From positions 310,001 to 374,000 of the forward strand of contig NZ_JAAZWE010000001.1 of the NCBI RefSeq assembly GCF_013185185.1: 64,000 nt of DNA, written 5' to 3'. Numbering within the stretch: position 1 is the first letter of the stretch; each line of letters starts with the position of its first letter. Under the pieces are notes generated by a model that was not told the DNA's origin, searched no databases, and worked only from the letters and a program-made list of their open reading frames with translations. The DNA is from Saccharibacillus endophyticus (lineage in GTDB: Bacteria > Bacillota > Bacilli > Paenibacillales > Paenibacillaceae). Below, piece after piece: positions 43,633 to 53,916 of the stretch. The translations under genes and the position numbers were made by a program.

Positions 43633-45198
43633 ATGAGCGCAAAAAAAAGCAAAAGGTTCTCGCTGTTGCCGGTAACGGGCTTGCTGGCGGTGTCACTGCT
43701 GTCCGCGTGCGGTTCGGGAGGCGGAGAAAGTCAAGGCGCTTCCGGAGACGCGCCGAAAGTCGAAGCCGATGCGAACGGAGTCAAGGAATTGTCGATCTTT
43801 ATCGATGCGCCTTGGTACCCGGTAAGAGAATGGAAAGGTTCGGTCGCCGACGAAATCACCGAAAAAACGGGCATCAAGCTGAACGTGACGGTGGCGACGG
43901 ACGACAAGCAGCTTCCGCTGATGATTTCGTCCGGCGACCTGCCCGACCTGGTATTCACGTATTCCAATATCGATCGCATGTCCGATTCCAAACTGTCTTA
44001 TCCGTGGAACGAACTGATCGAACAATATGCGCCGGATTTCAAAATCGACAAGACCCGGATCGCGATCCATACGATGGACGACGGCAACTTCTACACGGTA
44101 CGCAATTCGTTCGCGACCCAGGAAGAGATGGCCGAAAACAAATACGCGATCGGCAGCGACGGCAATCCGGGCATCGCGGTGCGCGAAGACATCATGGAAG
44201 AACTGGGCAGCCCCGCGATTCAATCTCCCGAGGACTTCATGAAGGTATTGGGCATGGCGAAGTCGAAGTATCCCGATATGGTTCCGCTGATCATGGACAA
44301 AGATTGGCTGGAGCAGTATTTCCTGCAGCAGTTCGGCGTAGAAGCGCTGCTGGACGGTTGGTACGAAAAAGACGGCAAAGTCGATTACGCGATCCGTCAG
44401 CCGGAAATGCTCGAGTTTTTCAAATTCATGAATGCGCTTTACCGAAACGGTTATATCTTGGGCGAGAACTTCGCGTACACCAACGACCAGATCGACGACC
44501 AGTACGCGACGAGCGGAAAAGCGTTCGCCCACAGCCATACGGTCAGCGTGGCGGACACGGACAATATCAAGCTTAAGAACAGCGGACAGTCCTATGCGTT
44601 CAAGATGCTGCCGAGCGCGCTTTCGGACCGGACGAAGATCGTCAGCACGGGACTCGGTTTCGCGGGAACGTTCATCACCAAGAAAAACAAAGATCCCGAA
44701 GCCTCCATCAAATTCCTGCAATACCTGGCGAGCGACGAAGGGAAAAAGCTGACGATGTTCGGCGTGGAAGGCGAGCATTGGACCTGGAACGACAAAGGTT
44801 ATCCGAACCTGAAGTACGATCCGTCCGATTCCGATTTCATCAACGCCAACGGCATCAAATGGTGGTATCTGTACAACGACGGCGTCACGGAAGGACTGCA
44901 AGGCTATGTGGAAGGCACCCAGAAGACCAAAGCTTTAATGGAAAGAAAAGAAGTCACGGTCTACAAGCCGCAGCTCGGATTGATCCAGACCCAGCCCGAT
45001 TCGCAGCAAAAAACGACCAAAACCAAAATCGACGAAATGATCAAAAACGAAAAGGTCAAAATTTATTTGGCCAAGTCGGAAGAAGAAGCGGTCGCGAATT
45101 ACGAACAAATGATCAAAACGGCCGAATCGATGGGGCTGAACGAACTGGTCGATTGGGCGAACGGCATCTACCAAGAGAAAAAAGGCTTGTTCGAATAA
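43633..45198 (+). CDS. Extracellular solute-binding lipoprotein, LplA-like
   Basis: A 521-residue binding protein. A signal peptide with lipobox SLLSAC (cysteine near residue 26) precedes a Gly/Ser linker and a two-lobed periplasmic-binding fold. LplA-like hallmarks are GDLPDLVFTYSN, KNKDPEASIKFLQYLASDEG and a C-terminal region ending YQEKKGLFE. The size (over 500) fits oligosaccharide rather than monosaccharide binding. The ATG at 43633 follows CGGAGGGG; the frame is open further upstream to 43558. A strong hairpin terminator at 45209-45238 separates it from the sensor gene. Confidence 0.9.
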   Translation: MSAKKSKRFSLLPVTGLLAVSLLSACGSGGGESQGASGDAPKVEADANGVKELSIFIDAPWYPVREWKGSVADEITEKTGIKLNVTVATDDKQLPLMISSGDLPDLVFTYSNIDRMSDSKLSYPWNELIEQYAPDFKIDKTRIAIHTMDDGNFYTVRNSFATQEEMAENKYAIGSDGNPGIAVREDIMEELGSPAIQSPEDFMKVLGMAKSKYPDMVPLIMDKDWLEQYFLQQFGVEALLDGWYEKDGKVDYAIRQPEMLEFFKFMNALYRNGYILGENFAYTNDQIDDQYATSGKAFAHSHTVSVADTDNIKLKNSGQSYAFKMLPSALSDRTKIVSTGLGFAGTFITKKNKDPEASIKFLQYLASDEGKKLTMFGVEGEHWTWNDKGYPNLKYDPSDSDFINANGIKWWYLYNDGVTEGLQGYVEGTQKTKALMERKEVTVYKPQLGLIQTQPDSQQKTTKTKIDEMIKNEKVKIYLAKSEEEAVANYEQMIKTAESMGLNELVDWANGIYQEKKGLFE

Positions 45199-45208
45199 AA
45201 GGAATCCG

Positions 45209-45238
45209 CCGGCAGGGAACGGTTCCCTGCCGGGTTTT
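45209..45238 (+). terminator. Terminator or attenuator between binding protein and kinase genes
   Basis: Perfect 12-bp stem (CCGGCAGGGAAC with GTTCCCTGCCGG) followed by GTTTT; probably lowers expression of the downstream regulatory and hydrolase genes. Confidence 0.8.
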
Positions 45239-45303
45239 CTCGATGGCGGGAGCGAAAGGCGCAGCGCCGCGGCAGGCCGAAACAAGGAGGAACGAAGCAA
45301 CCC

Positions 45304-47049
45304 GTGAGCATCATGCGAAAAATCATTCTCGGCTACATGCTCCTTATTTTCATTCCGGTAATCGGTTTCGGCTATCTGTACTACGCGCAAACGTCCAAAA
45401 ACCTGATCGATCAGTTCGTGGGCAGCCGGCAAAAAGTATTGGAGCAGGCCTACGCGAATCTGCGAACCGACTTCGCCCGCATTCAATCGGTGCACCGGAT
45501 GATGCAGTACAATCCGTATTTGGTCGATTATCTCGACGGGGCGTACGACTACGAAGGAGACAGCGTCTATGCGTTCATTCGTTATATCCAGCCGGTGTAT
45601 ACGCAGTCTTATTTCGCCGACCCGGCCATCGAATCGTTATCCGTCTACAAAACGAAATCCGACGTGTTTACCATCACCGGGTATTTCGCGGATCTTTCGG
45701 CGCTCGATCCGCCGCTGCTTGCTCAAACGGAAGGCTTGAAAGCCGGAACGGGCGTCTGGCTGCGGCGGAACGCCGAAGGGGCTTTGCCGCAGCTCAACTA
45801 TTATCAGTACCTGTATAACGCGCAGTTTACGGAACGGATCGGGCTGCTGGAACTGCGGACGAATCAAGAGTTGTTCAAGCGGTTTTACGAGGCCGCCGGG
45901 ATCGAAGGGAAATGGCATGCGGCTTTGCTGACCGAACAAGGGGAACCGTGGGCGGGCGAAGCGTCGGCGGGCCTGGACGCGGCGATGCGGAAACGGTTGA
46001 GCGGCGGCGAACTTTTTTTCGTCGAACGCAGCACGATCGTCAATCAGGTGAAACTGGACGAACTCGGCGTGCGGCTGGTCGTGACGGGAACGGTCGACGA
46101 AGTTTTTCATTCCGTAAAAAAAAGGGAAACGGTACTGGTCGCCGTCATCGTCTCGCTGTTGATCGGGTTATCGGCGCTGTATTACGGTCTGGCTTCCACC
46201 ATTACCAAGCGGATTTTGGCTTTGGCCGGACATATGCGTGCCCTGAAAGACGACAACCTGAGGCAGTACGCGATCGGATCGGACGCGCCGGGCGCGAGGG
46301 ACGAGATCGGCTTTTTGACCGATACGTATAACGCGATGATCCAGCGGATGGACGAGTTGATCAACAACGTGCACCGCGCCGAACTGCGCAACAAAGAAGC
46401 CGCGTATAAAGTGCTTCAGGCGCAGATCAAGCCTCATTTTCTGTACAATACGCTGGAAACGATCCGCATGTTGGCCGAATCCAACGACGACCGCGAAGTG
46501 GCGGACATCTCGTACTGGTTCGGCAAACTGATGCGCTACAGCCTGTCTTCGGAAGGCGATCAGACCGTGCTGGCCCAGGAGATCGAGACGGTGGCTTTTT
46601 ACCTGAATATTCACAAGATGCGCCTTCAGGACCGCCTGACTTACGAGATCGACGCGAAAATCGACGTGAGCCGCATCTTTTGTCCGCGCTTCATTCTTCA
46701 GCCTCTGGTCGAGAACAGCGTCGTTCACGGCGCGTCCGCCACGCTAAAGCCGGTGCATATCCGGATCGAAGCGGCGGAAGAGGAAGGCCGGACCGTCATT
46801 CGCGTCTCGGACAGCGGAAACGGGATTGCTCCGGACAAACTCAAAGCGCTGCGCGGCTGCCTGGCCGACCCGGAAGAGGAAGCGGCGGGACGTTCGCGCG
46901 ACGGGGAGAAGAACGTCGGCCTTGTCAATGTCAGCGAGCGGGTCAAATCGTTTTTCGGCGCCGGGTCGGAATTGGTATTGGATAGTCGCGAAGGAGAAGG
47001 AACGAGCGTCACGATCCGGATTGCGAAAGGAGCGGAAGAATCGAGATGA
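45304..47049 (+). CDS. YesM-family sensor histidine kinase
   Basis: A 581-residue membrane kinase. A first helix (about 5-27), an extracellular sensor to about 270, a second helix (about 275-298), HAMP, then a His_kinase domain with H378 in LQAQIKPHFLYNTLETIRML and an HATPase_c domain (VRVSDSGNGIAPDKL; VGLVNVSERVKSFFG). This family typically senses extracellular sugars together with a binding protein. The start is GTG at 45304 after AAGGAGGAACG; an ATG at 45313 is also possible. The response regulator overlaps its stop by 4 bp. Confidence 0.88.
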   Translation: MSIMRKIILGYMLLIFIPVIGFGYLYYAQTSKNLIDQFVGSRQKVLEQAYANLRTDFARIQSVHRMMQYNPYLVDYLDGAYDYEGDSVYAFIRYIQPVYTQSYFADPAIESLSVYKTKSDVFTITGYFADLSALDPPLLAQTEGLKAGTGVWLRRNAEGALPQLNYYQYLYNAQFTERIGLLELRTNQELFKRFYEAAGIEGKWHAALLTEQGEPWAGEASAGLDAAMRKRLSGGELFFVERSTIVNQVKLDELGVRLVVTGTVDEVFHSVKKRETVLVAVIVSLLIGLSALYYGLASTITKRILALAGHMRALKDDNLRQYAIGSDAPGARDEIGFLTDTYNAMIQRMDELINNVHRAELRNKEAAYKVLQAQIKPHFLYNTLETIRMLAESNDDREVADISYWFGKLMRYSLSSEGDQTVLAQEIETVAFYLNIHKMRLQDRLTYEIDAKIDVSRIFCPRFILQPLVENSVVHGASATLKPVHIRIEAAEEEGRTVIRVSDSGNGIAPDKLKALRGCLADPEEEAAGRSRDGEKNVGLVNVSERVKSFFGAGSELVLDSREGEGTSVTIRIAKGAEESR

Positions 47050-47774
47050 AACTGTTGATCGTGGACGACGAACCGATTATTTTGCGCGGGTTGGTCAAAG
47101 TCATCCGGGATTCGGCGTCGCCGGGCAGCGACGTGCGTTCGGCCGGCAATGCTTACGAAGCTATCGAATTGATGAAAACGTACAGGCCCGACGTGACCGT
47201 AACCGATCTGCATATGCCGGAGCGCAGCGGTTTCGAATTGATGAAAGAAGCCAAAGAAGTCGGTTTGTGCGAACGGTTTATCGTATTGACGGGCCACGAC
47301 GACTTTGAATACGTCCGGCAAGCGCTCCGGTACGGCGTGGTGGATTATCTGTTGAAACCGATCGACAAAATCGAAATGTCGGTGCTGCTGAGCAAAATCG
47401 AAGACCTGCTGCCTTCCGATGCCGATCAAGAAGGCAAGCAGCACGCCAAACGCATTTTGTCTTATACCAAAGCGAATTACATGAACGATCTTTCCCTCGA
47501 TCATCTTGCCGACCTGATGAAGCTGCACCCGAGTTATATCAGCAGCCTGTTCAAAAAAGAAACCGGGGATACGTTCGTCAATTACTTGAACGCTTTCCGT
47601 ATCAAAGAAGCCCAAAGCCTTTTGGAAACCCATCGGCATTTGTCGGTCAACGAGATCGGCCGCCGCGTCGGAATCGAAAACAAACATTACTTCAATAAAG
47701 TGTTTAAAAAGTACGCGGGCTTGACGCCCGGCGCTTACCGCGACAAAAAAAACGATGAGCGCTGCGGCGGTTAG
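47046..47774 (+). CDS. YesN-family response regulator with AraC output domain
   Basis: A 242-residue regulator, short for the YesN family. The receiver has D54 in VTVTDLHMPERSG and K104 in DYLLKPID. The AraC double helix-turn-helix covers about 140-238 (LSLDHLADLMKLHPSYISSL, then VGIENKHYFNKVFKKYAGLT). The middle linker found in long YesN proteins is absent. ATGA overlap with the kinase implies coupling. It likely activates the transport genes upstream and the GH31/GH95 genes downstream. Confidence 0.88.
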   Translation: MKLLIVDDEPIILRGLVKVIRDSASPGSDVRSAGNAYEAIELMKTYRPDVTVTDLHMPERSGFELMKEAKEVGLCERFIVLTGHDDFEYVRQALRYGVVDYLLKPIDKIEMSVLLSKIEDLLPSDADQEGKQHAKRILSYTKANYMNDLSLDHLADLMKLHPSYISSLFKKETGDTFVNYLNAFRIKEAQSLLETHRHLSVNEIGRRVGIENKHYFNKVFKKYAGLTPGAYRDKKNDERCGG

Positions 47775-47821
47775 CCGGGCAGCCGAACGCTTCGATTTTA
47801 TTGCAAAGGGGTCTGACCGTT

Positions 47822-50230
47822 TTGAAATGGATCAATCATGTCAACGGACCGGAAGGCGTGGAACTGGAGACGACGGCGGGCAGGATGCATATCGGATTCC
47901 GTACGTCTTCCATTGCCCGAATCCGCTACACGCTGGAAGAGTCTTTCGGCAGCAAGCCTAGCTTGACCGTAATCGAGCGGCCCGCGATCGACGTTCGGTG
48001 GACCGTTTCCGAAGACGAGACAAAGCTTTTGATCTCGACGGGAGCGCTTACGATTCATGTCGACAAAGCCACCTGCTCGTTCCGGTACGCGAATGCCGAC
48101 GGGGAATGGTTGGTTCGGGAACCCGACAAGGGAGGCAAAACGCTGGAACGCGTCGACCTATATCGCACGCGGTTCGATTCCGACTCTTCCGACACCCAAA
48201 ACGATTACGGGGCCGACGGACTGCGGGCGAAAAGCGAAGGCGGACAATCGGTGTGGGACAGACACGCTTTCCGTACCCGTTTGGCGTTCGAATGGGAGGA
48301 AGGGGAAGCATTGTACGGGTTAGGTTCGCATGAAGAAGGGATGTTGAATCTGCGGGGCAAGCATCAATATTTGTATCAGCAAAACCTGAAAGCGGTCGTG
48401 CCGGTATTGCTTTCTTCGAAAGGTTACGGGATTTTGGTCGATTCCTGTTCGTCGATGAGCTTTCGCGACGACGAATTCGGCTCGTACATTCAGACCGACT
48501 TCGACGACGAAATGGAATTTTATTTCGTGTACGGGCCGGAATTCGACGAGATCGTGGCCGGAATCCGTTATCTGACGGGGGACGTTCCGATGCTGCCGAG
48601 ATGGGCATACGGTTATATCCAGTCCAAAGAGCGTTACGTTTCGGCCGACGAACTGATCGAGATCGCGCGCGAATATCGGCAGCGCAAGCTTCCGTTGGAC
48701 TGCGTCGTGCTCGATTGGCAGTCGTGGACCGGGAATCTCTGGGGACAAAAAACGCTCGATCCCGAACGTTTTCCCGATCCCGAAGCATTGGCGCGGAAGC
48801 TGCACGGGATGAACGTCAAATGGATGGTATCCGTATGGCCGATCATGAGCGAAGGCGGCGACAACCATCGCGAAATGGACGAAGGCGGATTTTTGCTGGG
48901 CAACCGCGCCACGTACGACGCGTTCGACCGCGAAGCGCGCGAACTTTATTGGAAGCAGGCCCGGGACGGCCTGTTCCGGCACGGAGTCGACGCCTGGTGG
49001 TGCGACTGCACCGAGCCGTTCGAAGCGGATTGGACGGGAGCCGTCAAACCCGATCCGGAACGACGAATGGCGATCAACACGGCCGAAAGCCGGCGGTATC
49101 TCGATCCGGAATACATCAATGCGTATTCGCTGCTGCACTCCCGGGGTCTGTACGAAGGGCAGCGCGCCGAACATTCCGGCAAACGGGTCGTCAATCTGAC
49201 GCGCTCCGCTTATGCGGGCCAGCATCGGTACGCTACGGTCACTTGGTCGGGCGATACGTCGGCCACTTGGGACACGCTGCGCAAACAGATCGCGGACGGA
49301 TTGAATTTCTGCATGACCGGCTCGCCGTATTGGACGATGGACATCGGGGCTTTTTTCGTCCGCGACAAGAAAGACCTCTGGTTCTGGAGCGGCGATTACG
49401 AAGACGGGACGGCCGACGCCGGTTACCGCGAGCTTTACGCGCGCTGGTTCCAGCTGGGGACGTTTCTCCCGATGTTCCGCGCGCACGGCACGGATACGCC
49501 TCGGGAAATCTGGCGTTTCGGTTCGACCGGCGAACCCGTTTACGATACGCTCGAGAAGTACCTCAAGCTTCGTTATCGGCTGATGCCGTATATCTATTCG
49601 CTTGCCGCAGCCGTCACGCATCGCGGCGATACGATGCTGCGCGCGCTGGCTTTCGATTACCGGACGGACCCTTTGGTCCATGAAATCTCGGATCAGTTCA
49701 TGTTCGGACCGGCTTTTTTGGTCGCTCCCGTCACGCGTCCCATGTATAACGGACCGGGTTCGGTGCCGCTCGATGTCGCGGACAAAACGCGCGGCGTCTA
49801 TCTGCCGCAAGGGGTCTGGTACGATTACTGGAACGACGACGCGATCGAAGGCGGCAAACGAATCACGGCCCTGGCGGATTTGGAGACGATGCCGCTTTAC
49901 GTTCGGGCCGGCTCGATCGTTCCTCACGGACCGGACAGGCAATACGCGGACGAGCCGTCGGAGAAGCCGCTCCGACTGAAAGTGTATCCCGGCGCGGATG
50001 GCGCATTTACGCTGTACGACGATTCCGGGGACACTTACGATTACGAAAAGGGGGCGTATGCGGAGATCGAACTGCTGTGGTCCGAATCGCACCGCCTGCT
50101 GACGCTCGGACAACGCCGGGGCGCTTACGAAGGCATGGAGGACACGCGGTTGTTTACCGTCGAGATCGCGGGCGTAGCGGGAACGAGAACCGTGCACTAT
50201 GAAGGGAACGTTTTGGAAGTCCGTTTTTGA
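47822..50230 (+). CDS. Glycoside hydrolase family 31 enzyme (alpha-xylosidase/alpha-glucosidase)
   Basis: An 802-residue cytoplasmic GH31 enzyme: N-terminal beta-sandwich (about 1-240), TIM barrel and C-terminal beta domains. The nucleophile is D395 in GVDAWWCDCTEPF and the acid/base is D478 in TWSGDTSATWD. MLPRWAYGYIQSKERY marks the barrel start. GH31 includes alpha-xylosidases and alpha-glucosidases; the gene context favours a side-chain alpha-xylosidase. I chose TTG at 47822 because AAAGGGGTC lies 9 nt upstream. It follows the YesN gene by 47 bp and probably shares its transcript. Confidence 0.85.
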   Translation: MKWINHVNGPEGVELETTAGRMHIGFRTSSIARIRYTLEESFGSKPSLTVIERPAIDVRWTVSEDETKLLISTGALTIHVDKATCSFRYANADGEWLVREPDKGGKTLERVDLYRTRFDSDSSDTQNDYGADGLRAKSEGGQSVWDRHAFRTRLAFEWEEGEALYGLGSHEEGMLNLRGKHQYLYQQNLKAVVPVLLSSKGYGILVDSCSSMSFRDDEFGSYIQTDFDDEMEFYFVYGPEFDEIVAGIRYLTGDVPMLPRWAYGYIQSKERYVSADELIEIAREYRQRKLPLDCVVLDWQSWTGNLWGQKTLDPERFPDPEALARKLHGMNVKWMVSVWPIMSEGGDNHREMDEGGFLLGNRATYDAFDREARELYWKQARDGLFRHGVDAWWCDCTEPFEADWTGAVKPDPERRMAINTAESRRYLDPEYINAYSLLHSRGLYEGQRAEHSGKRVVNLTRSAYAGQHRYATVTWSGDTSATWDTLRKQIADGLNFCMTGSPYWTMDIGAFFVRDKKDLWFWSGDYEDGTADAGYRELYARWFQLGTFLPMFRAHGTDTPREIWRFGSTGEPVYDTLEKYLKLRYRLMPYIYSLAAAVTHRGDTMLRALAFDYRTDPLVHEISDQFMFGPAFLVAPVTRPMYNGPGSVPLDVADKTRGVYLPQGVWYDYWNDDAIEGGKRITALADLETMPLYVRAGSIVPHGPDRQYADEPSEKPLRLKVYPGADGAFTLYDDSGDTYDYEKGAYAEIELLWSESHRLLTLGQRRGAYEGMEDTRLFTVEIAGVAGTRTVHYEGNVLEVRF

Positions 50231-50310
50231 GCGGAATCGAGGACATGTCGTTTCGATATTATGCGGCATGTTGAGATGACGCGCCATCATGACTGAAGGA
50301 GGGAAGGACC

Positions 50311-52584
50311 TTGACGAACGCAGCATCCGAACACGGCGCCGGGAGATCGAAGGGTCGCCGTTTGTGGTACAAGCAGCCTGCGGCGATCTGGAACGAGGCG
50401 CTGCCGATCGGCAACGGCAGGTTGGGCGCCATGATTTTCGGCAGGATCGCCCAAGAAAAAATTCAGCTTAACGAAGATTCCGTCTGGTACGGAGGACCGC
50501 GTGATCGCAACAACGAAGACGCTTTGCCTCGTTTGCCTGAAGTCCGCCGTTTGATTTTGGCCGGCAGGCTCAAGGAAGCCGAGGAATTGGCGGCCATGTC
50601 CATGGCCGGATTGCCGGAAGCCCAACGGCATTATCTGCCGCTGGGCGATCTGCTGCTGTTTTTCGACGGGCACCGCGAGCCGACCGAAGATTACCGCAGG
50701 GAGTTGGATCTGGAGAACGGAATCAGCCGCGTGCGTTACCGAATCGGCGGCAAAGAATACGAACGCGAGCTGTTCGCGAGTTACCCCGATCAAGCGATCG
50801 TCATTCGCGTGTCGACCGCGCATCCCGACGGGATCAAGCTCAAAGCCAGGTTCGATCGCGGAGCTTGGCGATATATGGAGAAAACGGAGAAGTGGCGCAA
50901 TGACGGAATCGCGATGCGTGGAAACTGCGGAGGCGAAGAAGGGAATACGTTCGCGGCGGTATTGAGAGCGGTCCCGGAAGGCGGAACCTGCCGAACGATC
51001 GGCGAATATTTGTGCGCGGAGGGAATGCGCTCGGTTACGCTGCTGCTCGCCGCCGGAACGGATTTTCGGCATCCCGAACCTGAAACGGACGCTAAAAGCC
51101 GCTTGGAGCGTCTGGCGCGAATACCGTTTTCCGAACTTCGGGAACGGCATACCGCCGATTACCGGAAGCTGTACGAGCGGGTGGAATTGGAACTGTCCCG
51201 CGATCCTGCGCGAAACGAACAACCGACCGACGAACGGCTGAAGGGTTTCGCGGCAGGAGCGGACGATCACGGGCTTATCGCCGATTATTTTCAATACGGC
51301 CGATACTTGCTGATATCGTCCAGCCGTCCCGGTTCGCTGCCCGCGAATCTGCAAGGGATCTGGAACGACAGCTTCATGCCGCCTTGGGACAGCAAATTCA
51401 CGATCAATATCAATACGCAAATGAATTACTGGCATGCGGAGACCTGCAATCTTGCGGAATGCCATGAGCCGCTGTTCGATCTGATCGAACGGATGCGCGA
51501 ACCGGGACGCGCAACGGCCAGGGTCATGTACGGATGCGAAGGATTCGCGGCGCATCACAATACCGATATTTGGGCGGATACCGCTCCGCAGGACACGTAT
51601 CTGTCGGCTTCCTTCTGGCCGCTCGGTGCCGCTTGGTTATGCCTGCATCTTTGGGAACATTACCGGTTCGGCGGGGATCGGCGTTTTCTGGAATCCCGTT
51701 ACGGAACGATGAAAGAAGCGGCCCGTTTCCTCCTCGACTATTTGATCGAAGACGAACAGGGCCGCCTGATTACGTGTCCGTCCGTTTCCCCGGAAAACGC
51801 GTATATCTTGCCGGGAGGCGAGTCCGGCGTACTCTGCGCGGGAGCCAGCATGGATTTTCAAATTATCGAAGCGTTGTTCGAAGCCTGCATCGAAGCGTCG
51901 GACATGCTCGGAGACGATAAGGATTTTAGCGCCGAGCTATCCGAAGCGTTGACGCGAATGCCCGGCCCGAAGATCGGCAGGCACGGACAGATTCAGGAAT
52001 GGATGGAAGATTACGAAGAAGCCGAACCGGGACACCGCCATATTTCGCACTTGTTCGCTTTGTATCCGGGAGATTCCGTCCATCCCGAGCGAACGCCCGA
52101 TCTGGCCGCGGCCGCCCGAACGACGTTGGAACGCCGATTGGCGGCCGGCGGCGGGCATACGGGCTGGAGCCGGGCATGGATCATCAACTTTTGGGCCAGG
52201 CTTCGCGACGGGCAAAACGCGTACGCGAACGTACGGGCGCTGCTCGAGAAGTCGACGCTGCCCAATTTGTTCGACAATCATCCGCCTTTCCAGATCGACG
52301 GCAATTTCGGCGGCACGGCGGGCATCGCAGAAATGCTGCTGCAAAGTCATGCCGGCATGATCGAACTGCTTCCGGCTTTGCCCGCGGAATGGAGCGACGG
52401 ACGGGTGACGGGACTGCGGGCCAGAGGCGGCTGCACGATCGGGATGGCCTGGTCGGACTCCAGACTGACGAGCGTAACGGTGAGCTGCTCGTCCGAAGGT
52501 TCCTTCCGCCTGATCGGTCCGGGCCTTGAACCCGTCGAGTGCGCCGGAACGGCGGGCGTCACCTACAGATTCGGAGACGCCTGA
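50311..52584 (+). CDS. Glycoside hydrolase family 95 alpha-L-fucosidase
   Basis: A 757-residue GH95 enzyme without a signal peptide. The N-terminus shows the family sequence [20 protein letters not shown]. The asparagine pair N366/N368 lies in [12 protein letters not shown], the candidate acid E495 in PSVSPENAY and D663 in [11 protein letters not shown]. These correspond to the catalytic residues described for the bifidobacterial 1,2-alpha-L-fucosidase AfcA. Some GH95 members act on alpha-L-galactose. It starts with TTG after AAGGAGGGAAGG, 80 bp after GH31. It converges on the acyltransferase gene. Confidence 0.87.
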   Translation: MTNAASEHGAGRSKGRRLWYKQPAAIWNEALPIGNGRLGAMIFGRIAQEKIQLNEDSVWYGGPRDRNNEDALPRLPEVRRLILAGRLKEAEELAAMSMAGLPEAQRHYLPLGDLLLFFDGHREPTEDYRRELDLENGISRVRYRIGGKEYERELFASYPDQAIVIRVSTAHPDGIKLKARFDRGAWRYMEKTEKWRNDGIAMRGNCGGEEGNTFAAVLRAVPEGGTCRTIGEYLCAEGMRSVTLLLAAGTDFRHPEPETDAKSRLERLARIPFSELRERHTADYRKLYERVELELSRDPARNEQPTDERLKGFAAGADDHGLIADYFQYGRYLLISSSRPGSLPANLQGIWNDSFMPPWDSKFTININTQMNYWHAETCNLAECHEPLFDLIERMREPGRATARVMYGCEGFAAHHNTDIWADTAPQDTYLSASFWPLGAAWLCLHLWEHYRFGGDRRFLESRYGTMKEAARFLLDYLIEDEQGRLITCPSVSPENAYILPGGESGVLCAGASMDFQIIEALFEACIEASDMLGDDKDFSAELSEALTRMPGPKIGRHGQIQEWMEDYEEAEPGHRHISHLFALYPGDSVHPERTPDLAAAARTTLERRLAAGGGHTGWSRAWIINFWARLRDGQNAYANVRALLEKSTLPNLFDNHPPFQIDGNFGGTAGIAEMLLQSHAGMIELLPALPAEWSDGRVTGLRARGGCTIGMAWSDSRLTSVTVSCSSEGSFRLIGPGLEPVECAGTAGVTYRFGDA

Positions 52585-52608
52585 GACCGATCCGGCGATC
52601 GCAAGCCG

Positions 52609-53808
52609 CTAGGTTTTTCGTTTGCCGCGTCCGGCTCCGCCTGTCAGCCAACGGCCGCCGGGCAAACGCGACAGACCCGCGCAGAGCAGCAGGGCGGTCG
52701 AAGCAACGATCAAAGCCGTCAGCACCGAGACAAGCAGATGCCAGCCGGGGAACAGCCAATCGCGGGTGATTACGGCAATTCCGGTCAGCAGCATCGCATG
52801 GCTCAAATACGCGCCGAACGAATATTTGCCGCAGAGGGCGAGCAGTTTTTTCCACCACCCTCCTTGTTTTTGCAGCAGAAGCACCCAGCCGTACAACATC
52901 AGGATCTGAACGGTGACGGCGACGAAGCTGCTCGGCTTGAGGTAGGTGGAGTAGTTGAGATTGATCTGCTCGCCCGAGCTGCGCAGCATGTCGAGGTTCA
53001 TCCACAGGTACATTCCGATAAAAGCAAGCGTGCTCCACGGCAGCATTTTAAGCACGAATGCGCGCCATTTTTCCAGATAAGTCCCGCAAATGCCGCCGAG
53101 CACGAAGTAGAAAGCGTAATAAGGGAACTCGTAGGTCCGGTAATCGAGCAGCGTTTTCCAAAGTCCCGACGTCTGCCATTCCGGCATCCGATAGTAGGAA
53201 AGGTACATAAGCCAGCCGTAGGCGATCGCCAGCAGCACAATCAACAACCCGATTCTTCCGAATTTCGCGCGCTCGTCATTTCCGGACCCGGTCCATCGGC
53301 CGATACCGGAAGCGGCGGAGCGAAAAAGCGGAAAGAACAGATAGAATTGGAAGATCATCACGACAAACCACAGATGATAGCCGTAAGTGGGCGCGATAAA
53401 TTGTTGGAGAAAAGCAGGCCAGTCGCCCGATGCGAACAGCGGTTGTTTGGACAATATTTTGGTCAATATCCAATACAGCACGGTCCAAAAAGCGAACGGG
53501 ACATAGATATCCCCGATTCTTTTGGTTAACACCGGAGCGTAACGCCGATCGTTCCGTCCATACTGATAAAAAAGGATCGCCCCGGCGAGAAAAACGAACG
53601 TTAGCGTGCCGTAGCGAATCAAATGATACAGCATCGCGATCGCCGCGGCGTCGGGATACAGGATATCGGCGCGATATATGAATTCTCCCAGACTATGCTG
53701 CATCACGATAGCAAAAAACGACAAGCCGCGCAGCAAGCCCCACTCGTCCACCCGTTGAAGGGAAGCGCGCGGAGACTTTTGGACGGCCGCCCCGGTAAGT
53801 TGAGACAT
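52609..53808 (-). CDS. Membrane acyltransferase 3 family protein
   Basis: A 399-residue polytopic protein with about ten helices. The acyltransferase_3 signature is visible: RGLSFFAIVMQHSLGEF near residue 30 with the conserved histidine, then AYLSHAMLLTG near the end. These enzymes transfer acyl groups to extracellular or membrane-bound carbohydrates. This short form lacks the extracellular SGNH domain of OatA. The ATG at 53808 follows GGAAGGAGT. Its C-terminus is basic. The acceptor is unknown. Confidence 0.82.
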   Translation of the reverse strand: MSQLTGAAVQKSPRASLQRVDEWGLLRGLSFFAIVMQHSLGEFIYRADILYPDAAAIAMLYHLIRYGTLTFVFLAGAILFYQYGRNDRRYAPVLTKRIGDIYVPFAFWTVLYWILTKILSKQPLFASGDWPAFLQQFIAPTYGYHLWFVVMIFQFYLFFPLFRSAASGIGRWTGSGNDERAKFGRIGLLIVLLAIAYGWLMYLSYYRMPEWQTSGLWKTLLDYRTYEFPYYAFYFVLGGICGTYLEKWRAFVLKMLPWSTLAFIGMYLWMNLDMLRSSGEQINLNYSTYLKPSSFVAVTVQILMLYGWVLLLQKQGGWWKKLLALCGKYSFGAYLSHAMLLTGIAVITRDWLFPGWHLLVSVLTALIVASTALLLCAGLSRLPGGRWLTGGAGRGKRKT

Positions 53809-53916
53809 AACGAAATAACTCCTTCCGCAGCGTTTCTTCATTTATAATAAATCAGTAGGCGGGTTTCAGAACCAAGCCGGCTACAATTATAAACGAAAAA
53901 GGAGAACAAGTTAAAC

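Noticed and set aside
48320..50326. 668-codon open frame opposite the GH31 gene
   Set aside because: Antisense shadow of a GC-rich gene; no domain and no start signal. The same applies to long minus-strand frames opposite treA/treP, the GH95 gene and the binding-protein gene.
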